A DNA stretch of 64,000 bases, from positions 2,108,001 through 2,172,000 of the forward strand of contig NZ_CP059472.1 in NCBI RefSeq assembly GCF_014041915.1, given 5' to 3'. Made by a program: the position numbers and the translations under genes. The stretch's first letter is position 1, and each line of letters begins with the position of its first letter. The DNA comes from Marnyiella aurantia. GTDB taxonomy: Bacteria; Bacteroidota; Bacteroidia; Flavobacteriales; Weeksellaceae. The notes beneath the pieces were generated by a model. It did not search any database. It was not told the origin of the DNA and saw only the letters and a program-made list of their open reading frames with translations. Positions 1 to 7,857 of this stretch are shown one piece after another.

Positions 1-1
1 G

Positions 2-823
2 GCCGCCGGAAAGTACCTCTCAGAGACCAAAAATTTCAACGGGACCGTACGCCTGATCTTTCAGCCGGGCGAAGAAACAATGGAAGGTGGACCGGCAATG
101 ATCGCCGACGGTCTTTTTGAAAAATATCCGGTTGATGCAGTTTTTGGAATGCACAATATGCCGGGTTTGGAAACAGGTACTTTTCATTTTGCCGAAGGTG
201 AATTTATGGCTGCAGTAGACAACTGGGAAATCATACTGGAAGGGAAGGGTGGTCATGGCTCCATGCCGGAAAAAGCCATTGATCCCGTCGTAGCAGGTTC
301 AGCACTGGTAATGGCTCTCCAAACAATTGTTTCCCGGAATGTAAATCCCTGGAATCAGGCTGTAGTGACAATCGGAGCTTTCAATTCCGGAACAGTGGGC
401 AATGTGATCCCGCAAACAGCTTCACTTAAGATATGCATCCGGACTATGACGGCTGAAGACAGAATCCTTGTTCTGGATAAAGTACGCAGCATCACGAAAA
501 CGCAGGCTGAGAGTTTTGGCGTTACTGCGCAAATAAAGGAAGGTGTTCCGGGCGCGGTTCTGGTCAACAGCGAGCAGGAAACTGCCTTTGCACGGGATGT
601 CGCACGCAAATACTTCGGTGAAGACAGAGTGGTGTACCCAGCTAAACCTTATATGGGAAGTGAAGATTTCGCTTTTATGCTGCAAAAGCAAAAAGGTAAT
701 TATTGCATGGTAGGTAATGGCGACACCCTAATGGTTCACCATCCACAGTACGTTTTTAATCAGGAAATTCTGCCAACAGGAGCTGCTTACTGGGTGCATC
801 TGGTAGAAGAATATTTGAAATAA
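2..823 (+). CDS. M20 family amidohydrolase/peptidase, 5' end cut off by the window
   Basis: Zinc hydrolase of the M20D group (hippurate, N-acyl-amino-acid or indole-acetyl-amino-acid hydrolases), which removes an acyl group from an amino acid. The reading frame is open from base 2, so the N-terminal part with the first metal ligands lies outside the window; about 273 residues remain. Visible family motifs are QPGEET near the left edge (the Glu pair at the active site), GMHNMPG with a metal-binding His, the dimerisation-lid stretch GKGGHGSMP, and MGSEDFAFML followed by VHHPQYVFNQE near the C-terminus. The first in-frame ATG (80) is internal, because the conserved QPGEET lies before it. The exact substrate cannot be told from sequence. 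The gene ends 39 bases before a convergent minus-strand gene. Confidence 0.85.
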   Translation, partial: AAGKYLSETKNFNGTVRLIFQPGEETMEGGPAMIADGLFEKYPVDAVFGMHNMPGLETGTFHFAEGEFMAAVDNWEIILEGKGGHGSMPEKAIDPVVAGSALVMALQTIVSRNVNPWNQAVVTIGAFNSGTVGNVIPQTASLKICIRTMTAEDRILVLDKVRSITKTQAESFGVTAQIKEGVPGAVLVNSEQETAFARDVARKYFGEDRVVYPAKPYMGSEDFAFMLQKQKGNYCMVGNGDTLMVHHPQYVFNQEILPTGAAYWVHLVEEYLK

Positions 824-861
824 TATTTCATTAATAAATGCACTTTTTAAGTGGCTTGTAA

Positions 862-1464
862 TTAACCGCGCTCTCTTTCCAGAAGTACCATCATCAGGAA
901 ACTTAGTATAACCAAAGCTTCGTCCTCATCGGCAATGTCAATCAGGCGGTCCAGCTGGAATTTACGCCCGAAAAGTGAGGGCATTTTCTTGAGGCGGAAG
1001 TACTCTCTGCCGCCATTGTCCTTTACAGTATAAGAAGGGTTCAGAAAATAACCGGAAAGCATTCCGACAAGTGGAATTTCACCCACAATGCCGTCCATTA
1101 CTTTTATCCAGCCATTGTCTTCATTGATCTGGTATTTTGTCTGGCCGTTTCCGTCAGCTATATCGTATTGTGATTTCCATAGGGAACGCATTCCTCTGCG
1201 GGAAAGGTTTCCGAAGCGTTGACCGGTTTTTTGATCAGTAATAGCATATGATGCATTAAAATCGATCCATTGATTTGCTTTAATCCTGAAAAGTTCTCCG
1301 GTCCTGCTTTCATCATTAAAGACAATCACATCTTCCTTCAGTTTGAACATCTTCTGACGGACGTATGCTACATAATTTCCGTTTCTGTCTGTTATATTGA
1401 AATCGCTGGATAGGGTGGTGATCTTAAATTTAAAATCAAGAGGGTAATTCAGGTTTTTGAGCAT
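862..1464 (-). CDS. LURP-one-related / tubby-like beta-barrel protein
   Basis: About 200 residues dominated by short beta strands with many aromatic and charged turns: the N-terminal MLKNLNYPLDFKFKITTLSS, then DITDRNGNYVAYVRQKMF-like strands, a repeat-like YQINEDNGWIKVMDG segment, and a hydrophobic tail ALVILSFLMMVLLERERG. This pattern fits the LURP-one/scramblase-like 12-strand barrel with a C-terminal buried helix. The frame stays open to 1566, but that extension would run across the recR promoter and start on the opposite strand, so the ATG at 1464 is the better start. The gene is divergent from recR. Its role is unknown; scramblase-like lipid contact is only a family-level guess. Confidence 0.6.
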   Translation of the reverse strand: MLKNLNYPLDFKFKITTLSSDFNITDRNGNYVAYVRQKMFKLKEDVIVFNDESRTGELFRIKANQWIDFNASYAITDQKTGQRFGNLSRRGMRSLWKSQYDIADGNGQTKYQINEDNGWIKVMDGIVGEIPLVGMLSGYFLNPSYTVKDNGGREYFRLKKMPSLFGRKFQLDRLIDIADEDEALVILSFLMMVLLERERG

Positions 1465-1502
1465 GCGGACTGTTTTGGGTAAAGATATTAAAACAGGCCA
1501 GA

Positions 1503-1534
1503 TTTGCACCTTGTGCTTAGAAATTTTATTTTTG
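1503..1534 (+). promoter_or_regulatory. recR promoter (TTTG-N20-TATTTTTG)
   Basis: TTTG at 1503-1506 and TATTTTTG at 1527-1534 are separated by 20 bases, a full match to the Bacteroidota sigma-A consensus (-33 TTG, -7 TAnnTTTG). The recR ATG at 1539 starts only four bases after the -7 box, so the transcript would have almost no leader. Confidence 0.65.
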
Positions 1535-1538
1535 TTGA

Positions 1539-2150
1539 ATGGAGTACCCAAGTAAAGTATTGGCAAAGGCCGTAGAGGAGATTTCCGGGCTTCCCGGTAT
1601 CGGTAAGAAGTCAGCCCTCAGGCTTGCACTTCATCTGCTCAGGCAGCCGGAAAGCCAGGCTATGGTACTTGGTGAGTCCCTGCAAAAGTTGGTTACCGAC
1701 ATTAAGTACTGCCGCGACTGCCATAATTTTTCGGATGCGGAAATATGTGAAATCTGCTCCAATCCTAAGAGAAACGACGAGGTGCTCTGCATTGTGGAAG
1801 ATGTACGCGATGTAATGGCGATAGAAAACACAGGGAAGTACCGTGGAAGATATCTCGTTCTCGGCGGTAAGATTTCGCCTATGGAAGGGATCGGTCCTAA
1901 CCAGCTGAACATTCCGGCTATTGAGCGCAAACTGGAGACCGGATCTGTAAAAGAACTTATCTTCGCTTTGAGCGCGACAATGGAGGGAGATACCACCACT
2001 TATTATATCTACAAAAAGTTCAAACATCTCAAAGTTAATTTCTCTACCATAGCCCGCGGAATATCTGTCGGCGATGAATTGGAGTATGCGGATGAGATTT
2101 CGCTTGGGCGGTCCATACAGAACCGTGTTCCTTATGACGAAAAGGATTAG
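1539..2150 (+). CDS. recR: Recombination mediator RecR
   Basis: RecR works with RecF/RecO to load RecA onto SSB-coated gaps during recombinational repair in the cytoplasm. At 203 residues it has the normal family length. In order: helix-hairpin-helix with [11 protein letters not shown] (residues 16-26); a C4 zinc finger with Cys58, Cys61, Cys70 and Cys73; a TOPRIM domain beginning CIVEDVRD (acidic residues near 87-90); and the C-terminal Walker-B-like [20 protein letters not shown]. The start MEYPSKVL matches the usual family N-terminus, which keeps the ATG at 1539 despite the very close -7 box. It stands as its own transcription unit, followed by glycosyltransferase genes. Confidence 0.96.
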   Translation: MEYPSKVLAKAVEEISGLPGIGKKSALRLALHLLRQPESQAMVLGESLQKLVTDIKYCRDCHNFSDAEICEICSNPKRNDEVLCIVEDVRDVMAIENTGKYRGRYLVLGGKISPMEGIGPNQLNIPAIERKLETGSVKELIFALSATMEGDTTTYYIYKKFKHLKVNFSTIARGISVGDELEYADEISLGRSIQNRVPYDEKD

Positions 2151-2188
2151 CGCAACCCCATATTTAAGCAGGATATTCGTACATTAAC

Positions 2189-2995
2189 ATGATGATTTCG
2201 GTAATTATTCCCATGTACAACTCGGAACAGAGCATCGTAAAATGCCTGGACTCGGTGAAGGCCCAAAGCTGGACGGGGAAATTTGAGATCCTTATTGTAA
2301 ATGACGGTTCTACGGACCAAAGTGCCGAGGCTGTTCAGGAATACATGGCTCGAAATCCGGGATTGGATATTACACTTATTCATCAGCAAAATCAGGGCGT
2401 CTCAAAAGCCAGGAATGTGGCAATGGAAAGATCGAAGGGCGATTTTATTGCCCTTTTGGATGCAGATGATGAGTGGTTGCCGCAGAAAACGGAGAAGCAA
2501 ATGATGCAGGTGCATGATAAAGGTTTGCAAATTGATTTTATTTCCTGTCTTATAAATAAGGATAAACTCCTCTTTCCCTATTTTTCAAATAATAAATTAG
2601 CAAAAGTAACATTCAGAAAATTATTGTTTCGGAATGGCATTGCCAGTCCAACAGTAATTTTTAAAAAAGAAATTATAGCAAATACAGGTTATTTTGATTG
2701 TGATCAGATGTTTGCTGAGGACCATAATTATTGGTTAAAAATTTCGCAAAAAAATAAAATGTATATTTTGGCTGAAAATTTAGTGATTGCAGGCAACGGC
2801 AAAAGGACTTTCGGAGTTTCTGGCCTCTCGGCGAATTTAAAGGAAATGGAGAAAGGCTTCCATAAAAATCTTCGTGACATGTATTGTTCAGGCAGAATCA
2901 GTTTTCCGGAGTTCATCAATTATTCTTTGTTTTACAGGCTGAAATATGGCTTTCGCATGTGCCGTAATGTATTTTATAAATCGAAAGGTAGGTAA
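2189..2995 (+). CDS. Glycosyltransferase family 2
   Basis: Predicted GT-A fold sugar transferase for cell-surface glycans, 268 residues. The N-terminus has the family opening ISVIIPMYNSEQSI, then EILIVNDGSTDQS (nucleotide binding) and LLDADDEW, a DxD-type metal site near residue 90. The C-terminal half carries the acceptor region with FAEDHNYWLKIS, the usual ED(H/Y) motif. ATGs occur at 2189 and 2192 and cannot be separated. Base composition changes inside the gene: the first 330 bases resemble the neighbours, while 2520-2800 is strikingly AT-rich with A and T runs, so the acceptor half may have a different origin. The acceptor and sugar are unknown. It lies 18 bases before another GT2 gene and is probably co-transcribed. 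Confidence 0.88.
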   Translation: MMISVIIPMYNSEQSIVKCLDSVKAQSWTGKFEILIVNDGSTDQSAEAVQEYMARNPGLDITLIHQQNQGVSKARNVAMERSKGDFIALLDADDEWLPQKTEKQMMQVHDKGLQIDFISCLINKDKLLFPYFSNNKLAKVTFRKLLFRNGIASPTVIFKKEIIANTGYFDCDQMFAEDHNYWLKISQKNKMYILAENLVIAGNGKRTFGVSGLSANLKEMEKGFHKNLRDMYCSGRISFPEFINYSLFYRLKYGFRMCRNVFYKSKGR

Positions 2996-3013
2996 TCGTT
3001 TATTTGAGATCAG

Positions 3014-3859
3014 ATGGAACTTTCAGTAATCATAGTCAACTATAACGTCACCCGTTTGCTGGAGAAGTGCCTGCTGTCGCTGCAGCGGTTCCTTCCGGAT
3101 GTTTCGCATGAGGTCATCGTCATCGACAATGCTTCGCCTGATTCTTCATGGAAGGAACTTCAGGAAAGGTTTCCGGACGTTCGTTTTATCGCGTCCGATA
3201 CCAATTTGGGGTTTTCCAGAGCCAATAATTTGGTAGTGCAGCAAGCCCACGGAAATTTCATACTCATTTTGAATCCTGATACCGAGCTGGATGGTGTTTA
3301 TATGAAGGAAATTCTGACGTTTGCACGTGCGCAGCCTGACTTTGGCTGTCTGGGTGTACGTATGCATGATGCGGGCGGTAATTTCCTGCCTGAGAGTAAA
3401 CGTGATGTGCCCAATATGGTTAATTCGTTCAGAAAACTTTATGTGCTTTCCGGTAACAAAAATTCCAGGTCATATTACCGGAATGATATTGCAGAGGACG
3501 CGATCGCTGAAGTGCAAGTTCTTACCGGTGCGTTTTTGCTGATGAAAAAGGAGGTGTACCTCCAGGTTGGCGGCCTGGATGAAAGATACTTTATGTACGG
3601 CGAAGATATTGACCTTTGCTACAGTGTGCTGCGGCAGGGATACCGTAACTGGTATTACGGCAAATATTCAATCCTGCACCACAAGGGACAGAGTACAGTT
3701 AAAGACGATAAATATCTGCAACGGTTCTACGGTGCCATGCAGCTCTTTATTGAAAAATATTACCGGAATCAGAAGCCCTTTCAATACCGTATTCTTCAGC
3801 TGGGCCTGACCATAAGGTTTATGCTGGAGAAAATAAGGTTAAAAATAAAAGCGGTCTAG
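3014..3859 (+). CDS. Glycosyltransferase family 2 (rhamnosyltransferase-like)
   Basis: 281-residue GT-A transferase. The opening LSVIIVNYNVTRLLEKCLLSL, the motif VIVIDNASPDSSW, the stretch TNLGFSRANN and the DxD-like LNPDTELDG are typical of the WbbL/rhamnosyltransferase branch of GT2. The C-terminal part has LTGAFLLMKKEVYLQVGGLDERYFMYGEDIDLC, split here by residue runs: LTGAFLL, GGLDERYFMYGEDIDL and HHKGQST, the conserved catalytic-base region. It probably acts at the inner membrane face in O-antigen or capsule assembly. Its stop codon lies inside the downstream terminator hairpin. Rhamnose as donor sugar is inference from branch resemblance only. Confidence 0.88.
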   Translation: MELSVIIVNYNVTRLLEKCLLSLQRFLPDVSHEVIVIDNASPDSSWKELQERFPDVRFIASDTNLGFSRANNLVVQQAHGNFILILNPDTELDGVYMKEILTFARAQPDFGCLGVRMHDAGGNFLPESKRDVPNMVNSFRKLYVLSGNKNSRSYYRNDIAEDAIAEVQVLTGAFLLMKKEVYLQVGGLDERYFMYGEDIDLCYSVLRQGYRNWYYGKYSILHHKGQSTVKDDKYLQRFYGAMQLFIEKYYRNQKPFQYRILQLGLTIRFMLEKIRLKIKAV

Positions 3860-3876
3860 ATGAATCTGACCGCTTT
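3848..3876. terminator. Bidirectional terminator between the GT2 gene and secG
   Basis: AAAGCGGTC at 3848-3856 pairs perfectly with GACCGCTTT at 3868-3876. The preceding genes converge here, and flanking A/T-rich runs lie on both sides. The GT2 stop codon (3857-3859) sits in the loop. Confidence 0.75.
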
Positions 3877-3898
3877 AAATATTTTAAAAGAAAATTGC

Positions 3899-4237
3899 TT
3901 AGTTGCCCGCCGGAGTCTGAACCGGTGCAGGGGTGTTTTGAGCCGGTGCTGACTGTGCAGGTGCTTCCGTTCTCGCAGGTACAGCTGTAGTATTTACTTT
4001 CGGCTTGGCTGTAAGGATTACACTCAGCATAGAGATAACAACAATCGTAATTCCCAGTGACCAGGTCGCTTTTTCCATAAAGTCGTTGGTACGCTGTACT
4101 CCGAACTGTGCCGAAGATGCACCGCCAAAGGTAGATGAAAGGCCACCACCTTTCGGATTTTGCGCCATGATGATGATCACCAGAAGTACACAGGCTATCA
4201 TGATTAATACCATGAACAAAGTAAATATCGTATCCAT
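3899..4237 (-). CDS. secG: Preprotein translocase subunit SecG
   Basis: Small inner-membrane partner of SecYE that helps SecA-driven protein export. 112 residues: TM1 (about 3-25, rich in Leu/Ile/Val), the conserved cytoplasmic stretch AQNPKGGGLSSTFGG (residues 26-40), FGVQRTNDFMEKATW, TM2 (about 58-78), then an Ala/Pro/Thr-rich low-complexity tail usual for Bacteroidota SecG. It has its own well-formed promoter and convergent neighbours, so it is monocistronic. Confidence 0.95.
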   Translation of the reverse strand: MDTIFTLFMVLIMIACVLLVIIIMAQNPKGGGLSSTFGGASSAQFGVQRTNDFMEKATWSLGITIVVISMLSVILTAKPKVNTTAVPARTEAPAQSAPAQNTPAPVQTPAGN

Positions 4238-4262
4238 TGAATTATAACAGTTTTAGAGTTGG

Positions 4263-4294
4263 CAAATTTAACTTATTTTTAGTGAACTGCAAAA
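4263..4294 (-). promoter_or_regulatory. secG promoter (TTG-N19-TAAATTTG)
   Basis: Read on the minus strand, TTTTG (4294-4290) is followed after 19 bases by TAAATTTG (4270-4263), a perfect match to the Bacteroidota consensus. The secG ATG is about 25 bases downstream. Confidence 0.75.
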
Positions 4295-4341
4295 TAACTG
4301 TGCGATATCTTGAAGTATTTGCTCCTTAAAAGGTATTCCAT

Positions 4342-4368
4342 AAAAAAACGGCAGCAAATGCCACCGTT
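4342..4368 (-). terminator. Terminator of the M16 protease operon
   Basis: On the minus strand AACGG pairs with CCGTT, with an inner GCA/TGC helix and a small bulge, followed by a run of seven T (4348-4342). It lies 23 bases after the 677-residue M16 gene. Confidence 0.6.
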
Positions 4369-4390
4369 CCAGTATAAGTAAATATGTTGA

Positions 4391-6424
4391 TTATTTAAAA
4401 TCAGCAGCGGTTGCCTGGTTTATCTGATAAGAGTTTACCTTGAATTCTACATCCATACCACCAATGTTCTGGGTGAAAGCGTAGGGCATCTTAACGCCTG
4501 CTACCTCCTTATAATCTCCCCAGGTAATTGGGATGGTTTGTCCGCTCTGTGTTTTTACCTCGCCGGTCTTAAGTCCAGTTTTGGTACTGTAATAGTAAGT
4601 TGCATTCTTGCCTTTTACAACATAAGCATCTTCGCCATTGTTCTTCTCGATACCTGCTACTGCGAAGTCTGATGACTTTGCGAATGTAAGTTCCGGGAAA
4701 AGTTCGGTATCCATAGCCATTTCTGCTGCAGTTTCAGCGGGAAGAGGCATTTTCTGCCCCTGAGCTTCCATATAGCCACTCTTTCCGTCAAAAACGATTT
4801 TCTGTACGGTATTGCCCATCATCTGTACATCCATAAAGGTCTTGGCACCTTTGCCCTGAATCAGTTTCAGCGCCAGGTCCATACCCTGCACTTTTGCAGT
4901 AGCATTGGTGGTAATGAAGTTTACCTTCTGCACGTTAGCCAAACCTCCAATTGCGGCGATATATTTGTCTGCAACAGCAGCAGGCGTAATGCTTGCGTCT
5001 ACAGCTTTTGCAACCGGTTTTGCAACCGGATTAGCCTGGTTGTCATAGTATTTCACAGGGTAGCCCAGTTTTTCCAGTCCTTCCGAGATATCAGCAGCTT
5101 TACCTGCGATGAAAATTCTTGATCTGTTTGGCAAAATTGTAGCTTTTACAGCGTTTGATACATCTGCAGCTGTCACTTTGTCAATAGATTTCAGATAATT
5201 GGTATAAAAATCTGCCGGGAGATTCTGAGTTCTGGTACTTACAGCAAATCTTGCGATGGTCTCTGGTCTTTCGAGCGAACGGATAAAATCACCTTTAAGT
5301 TTAGCTTTGGCATTGGCAAGTTCCTCAGGAGTCACTTTGGAAATACCGTTCAGTTCGTTCATGAATTCCTTCACTGCCTTATCTGTAACTTCGTTACGTA
5401 CGCTGGAAGATGCGGAAAACATTGGTGAATATTTGCTTGTAGAAAGCGAAGAATAAGCTCCGTATGTAAATGCGTTTTTCTCACGAAGATTCATGAAAAG
5501 TCTTGCTTCACCGCCGCCACCCAAGATGTAGTTTGCGATAGCTCCCGCAAAGTATCTGGAATCATTCATTTTCAGGTCATGAAGGTTGTTCACGCTTATA
5601 ACCGACTGAACGGCTGTAGGCACATCTACAATGTCAATCTGAGTAGTTGCAACGTTGGATGCAGGCTCAAGGGCTGCATATTTCGTGTTGGATTTTTTCC
5701 AGCCACTGAAGTTTTTCTCAACAAGTTTTTTTACATCGTCAAATTTTACATCTCCAACGATTACAAGGTAAGCATTGTCCGGTGCGTAATGCTTCTTGAA
5801 GGTGTTTTGAACATCGGCCAGCGTTACGGCTTTTATAGAAGCTTCAGTTTCAAACTCACCCCTGGAAGTATTCTTTCCGTAGATTACAGCATTGGAAACT
5901 CTGGACGCAATAGCATCAGCGCTTTTCTCTTCTGTCTTCAGACCTTCAATCATCCTTTCCTTGGATTTCTCTACTTCTTCAGCAGAAAATTTAGGATTGA
6001 TGATGGCATCAGACATCATCCCCAGAACCTCAGGGAAATATTTGGAGAGTGAATTTGCAAAAGCACCTCCGGAAGAGAAGTTAAGGCTTGCACCAAGATA
6101 GTCTACTCTCTTGTTAAAGGCATCCTTACTCATTTTAGCAGTACCCTCACCAATCTGATCGGCCATAATCTGGCTTACACCCACTATATTACCTTCATAA
6201 TATGGTGGTCTGTCCATGGATATGGTTGCACTTACTCGCGGCAGTTTATTATTTTCAACTACCATTACCGTAAGACCGTTCTTCAATGTGAAAGTCTTGG
6301 GTTGGGCAATGTTGATGACCGGGGTTGGTCCTGCCACCGGCATTTTGTTGATGTCAATTTTTTGAGCGCTCACCATTCCTGAAATAAGAAATGCGACAGC
6401 GATATATTTAAAGTTGAATTTCAT
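4391..6424 (-). CDS. M16 peptidase, non-catalytic (R/Y-type) subunit with C-terminal LolA-like domain
   Basis: 677 residues with signal peptide (ends near GMVSAQ). Two M16 half-domains cover roughly residues 30-460. The zinc motif HxxEH is absent: the matching place reads SQIMADQIGEGT. The R/Y-type motif of the partner subunit is present as GGGGEARLFMNLREKNAFTYGA. This is the arrangement of the substrate-binding chain of two-chain M16B proteases. After a Pro/Val/Ala linker (KPVAKPVAKAV) the last 200 residues form an extra beta-rich domain (DKYIAAIGGLANVQKV to the end) resembling LolA/LppX-type lipoprotein carriers. The catalytic partner gene lies 44 bases upstream on the same strand, so the two are likely one operon acting in the periplasm. 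Confidence 0.88.
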   Translation of the reverse strand: MKFNFKYIAVAFLISGMVSAQKIDINKMPVAGPTPVINIAQPKTFTLKNGLTVMVVENNKLPRVSATISMDRPPYYEGNIVGVSQIMADQIGEGTAKMSKDAFNKRVDYLGASLNFSSGGAFANSLSKYFPEVLGMMSDAIINPKFSAEEVEKSKERMIEGLKTEEKSADAIASRVSNAVIYGKNTSRGEFETEASIKAVTLADVQNTFKKHYAPDNAYLVIVGDVKFDDVKKLVEKNFSGWKKSNTKYAALEPASNVATTQIDIVDVPTAVQSVISVNNLHDLKMNDSRYFAGAIANYILGGGGEARLFMNLREKNAFTYGAYSSLSTSKYSPMFSASSSVRNEVTDKAVKEFMNELNGISKVTPEELANAKAKLKGDFIRSLERPETIARFAVSTRTQNLPADFYTNYLKSIDKVTAADVSNAVKATILPNRSRIFIAGKAADISEGLEKLGYPVKYYDNQANPVAKPVAKAVDASITPAAVADKYIAAIGGLANVQKVNFITTNATAKVQGMDLALKLIQGKGAKTFMDVQMMGNTVQKIVFDGKSGYMEAQGQKMPLPAETAAEMAMDTELFPELTFAKSSDFAVAGIEKNNGEDAYVVKGKNATYYYSTKTGLKTGEVKTQSGQTIPITWGDYKEVAGVKMPYAFTQNIGGMDVEFKVNSYQINQATAADFK

Positions 6425-6468
6425 AAGAATTTTAATTTTTTGTTTGATTTACCGTGTAAATTCAGCAA

Positions 6469-7782
6469 TTATTTAGCTTCAGGAACGTAGTTCAGTACTA
6501 CTCTTTGGTTTGGGCTAAGATATTTCTTAGCAGCATTCATAATGTCCTGACGTGTAATCCCGCGGTAGATATCAATTTCCTTGTTGATGAGGTTGGTATC
6601 GCCCATCAGCATATAATTGTGTACCAGCGAGTGCGCAATTCCCTGAATGGAAGAGTTGGAATTTACAAAGTTGTTTTCAAACTGATTCTGAAGTTTCTGG
6701 TAATCTTCTTCGGAAATCATGCTTGTCTGCATTTTCTTGATTTCGGCATCGATATCTTTCTGAAGAACTTCTTTTGAAGTTGCACCCATAGGAATCGCGA
6801 AGAAACCGAAGATTCCGTAATCTTCCAGTCCCTGGCTGAAAGCCTGAACCTGCAGTGCTTTTTTCTCCTCGTCTACAAGTTTTTTGTAAAGTACAGAAGA
6901 TTTACCTGCACTCAGATAAGCTGAAACCATATTCAGAATATAAGCATCACGTTCTTTGGCTCCCGGAGTTCTGTAAGCAAAAACATAAGCAGGAAGCTGT
7001 ATGTTTTTGTCTGTTACCGTTACTTCTTTTTGAGTTGTAATAGGATCCTCCTTCGCGTAGTTTTTAGGATATACAGTTCCTTTTGGGATGCTGCCGTAGT
7101 ACTCCTGGATCCATTTCTTTGTCTGCTCAGGATTAATATCGCCGGCTACCACAAGCACAGCGTTGTTAGGTACGTAATATTTCTTGTAGAAATTCTGGAA
7201 TTCTTCCAGTTTTGCAGCATTCAGGTCTTCCATGGATCCGATGGTAGTCCAGCGGTACGGGTGCTTGGAGAAAAGGTTGGTCTGAAGTGCCGTCATGATG
7301 TTACCGTAAGGCTGGTTATCCATACGCAAACGCTTCTCTTCTTTTACAACTTCACGCTGGGTGTCTACACCAATCTGGTTGATTACACCGCTTCTAAGTC
7401 TTTCAGCTTCCATCCAAAGTCCCAGCTGTTCATTGTTGGACGGGAAAGTTTCATAATAGTAAGTACGGTCGTTGCTGGTGTTGGCATTGTTCGTTCCACC
7501 GTTGGAGGATACTACTTTAAACCAGTCTCCACGCTTGATGTTTGCGGTTCCTTCAAAAAGAAGGTGCTCAAAAAAGTGTGCAAAGCCGGATCTTCCCGGA
7601 TCCTCATCTTTTGCACCTACGTGGTACATAACACCTGTTGTTACTACCGGAGCAGTGTTATCCTGATGCAGGATCACATGCATTCCGTTAGGCAGCTTAT
7701 ACTCTTCGAACTTGATTTGCTGTGCATTAAGCATCATGCTTACAAAAGCAACTGCAGCAGCAGATAGTATTCTTCTTTTCAT
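6469..7782 (-). CDS. M16 zinc protease, catalytic subunit
   Basis: 437 residues with an N-terminal signal peptide (MKRRILSAAAVAFVSMMLNA). The inverted zinc motif HFFEH is at residues 69-73, and the third zinc ligand is expected in REVVKEEKR near residue 148, about 76 residues on as in the pitrilysin/insulinase family. The second half-domain ends the chain. It is first in a two-gene operon with the non-catalytic 677-residue subunit. The pair should form a periplasmic heterodimer that degrades peptides held in its closed chamber. Neighbouring hutH and the peptidases elsewhere in the window fit a peptide-using lifestyle. Confidence 0.93.
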   Translation of the reverse strand: MKRRILSAAAVAFVSMMLNAQQIKFEEYKLPNGMHVILHQDNTAPVVTTGVMYHVGAKDEDPGRSGFAHFFEHLLFEGTANIKRGDWFKVVSSNGGTNNANTSNDRTYYYETFPSNNEQLGLWMEAERLRSGVINQIGVDTQREVVKEEKRLRMDNQPYGNIMTALQTNLFSKHPYRWTTIGSMEDLNAAKLEEFQNFYKKYYVPNNAVLVVAGDINPEQTKKWIQEYYGSIPKGTVYPKNYAKEDPITTQKEVTVTDKNIQLPAYVFAYRTPGAKERDAYILNMVSAYLSAGKSSVLYKKLVDEEKKALQVQAFSQGLEDYGIFGFFAIPMGATSKEVLQKDIDAEIKKMQTSMISEEDYQKLQNQFENNFVNSNSSIQGIAHSLVHNYMLMGDTNLINKEIDIYRGITRQDIMNAAKKYLSPNQRVVLNYVPEAK

Positions 7783-7857
7783 GAAATTAATTTATTTATA
7801 TAAAATTAGTAATTATGATTGTTGAATTGTTACACCCCGTGCAAATTTTTGAAGTGT

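Noticed and set aside
7030-7767. 245-codon open frame opposite the M16 catalytic subunit
   Set aside because: Antisense shadow of a gene with clear zinc motif and signal peptide; the composition reflects the reverse complement only.
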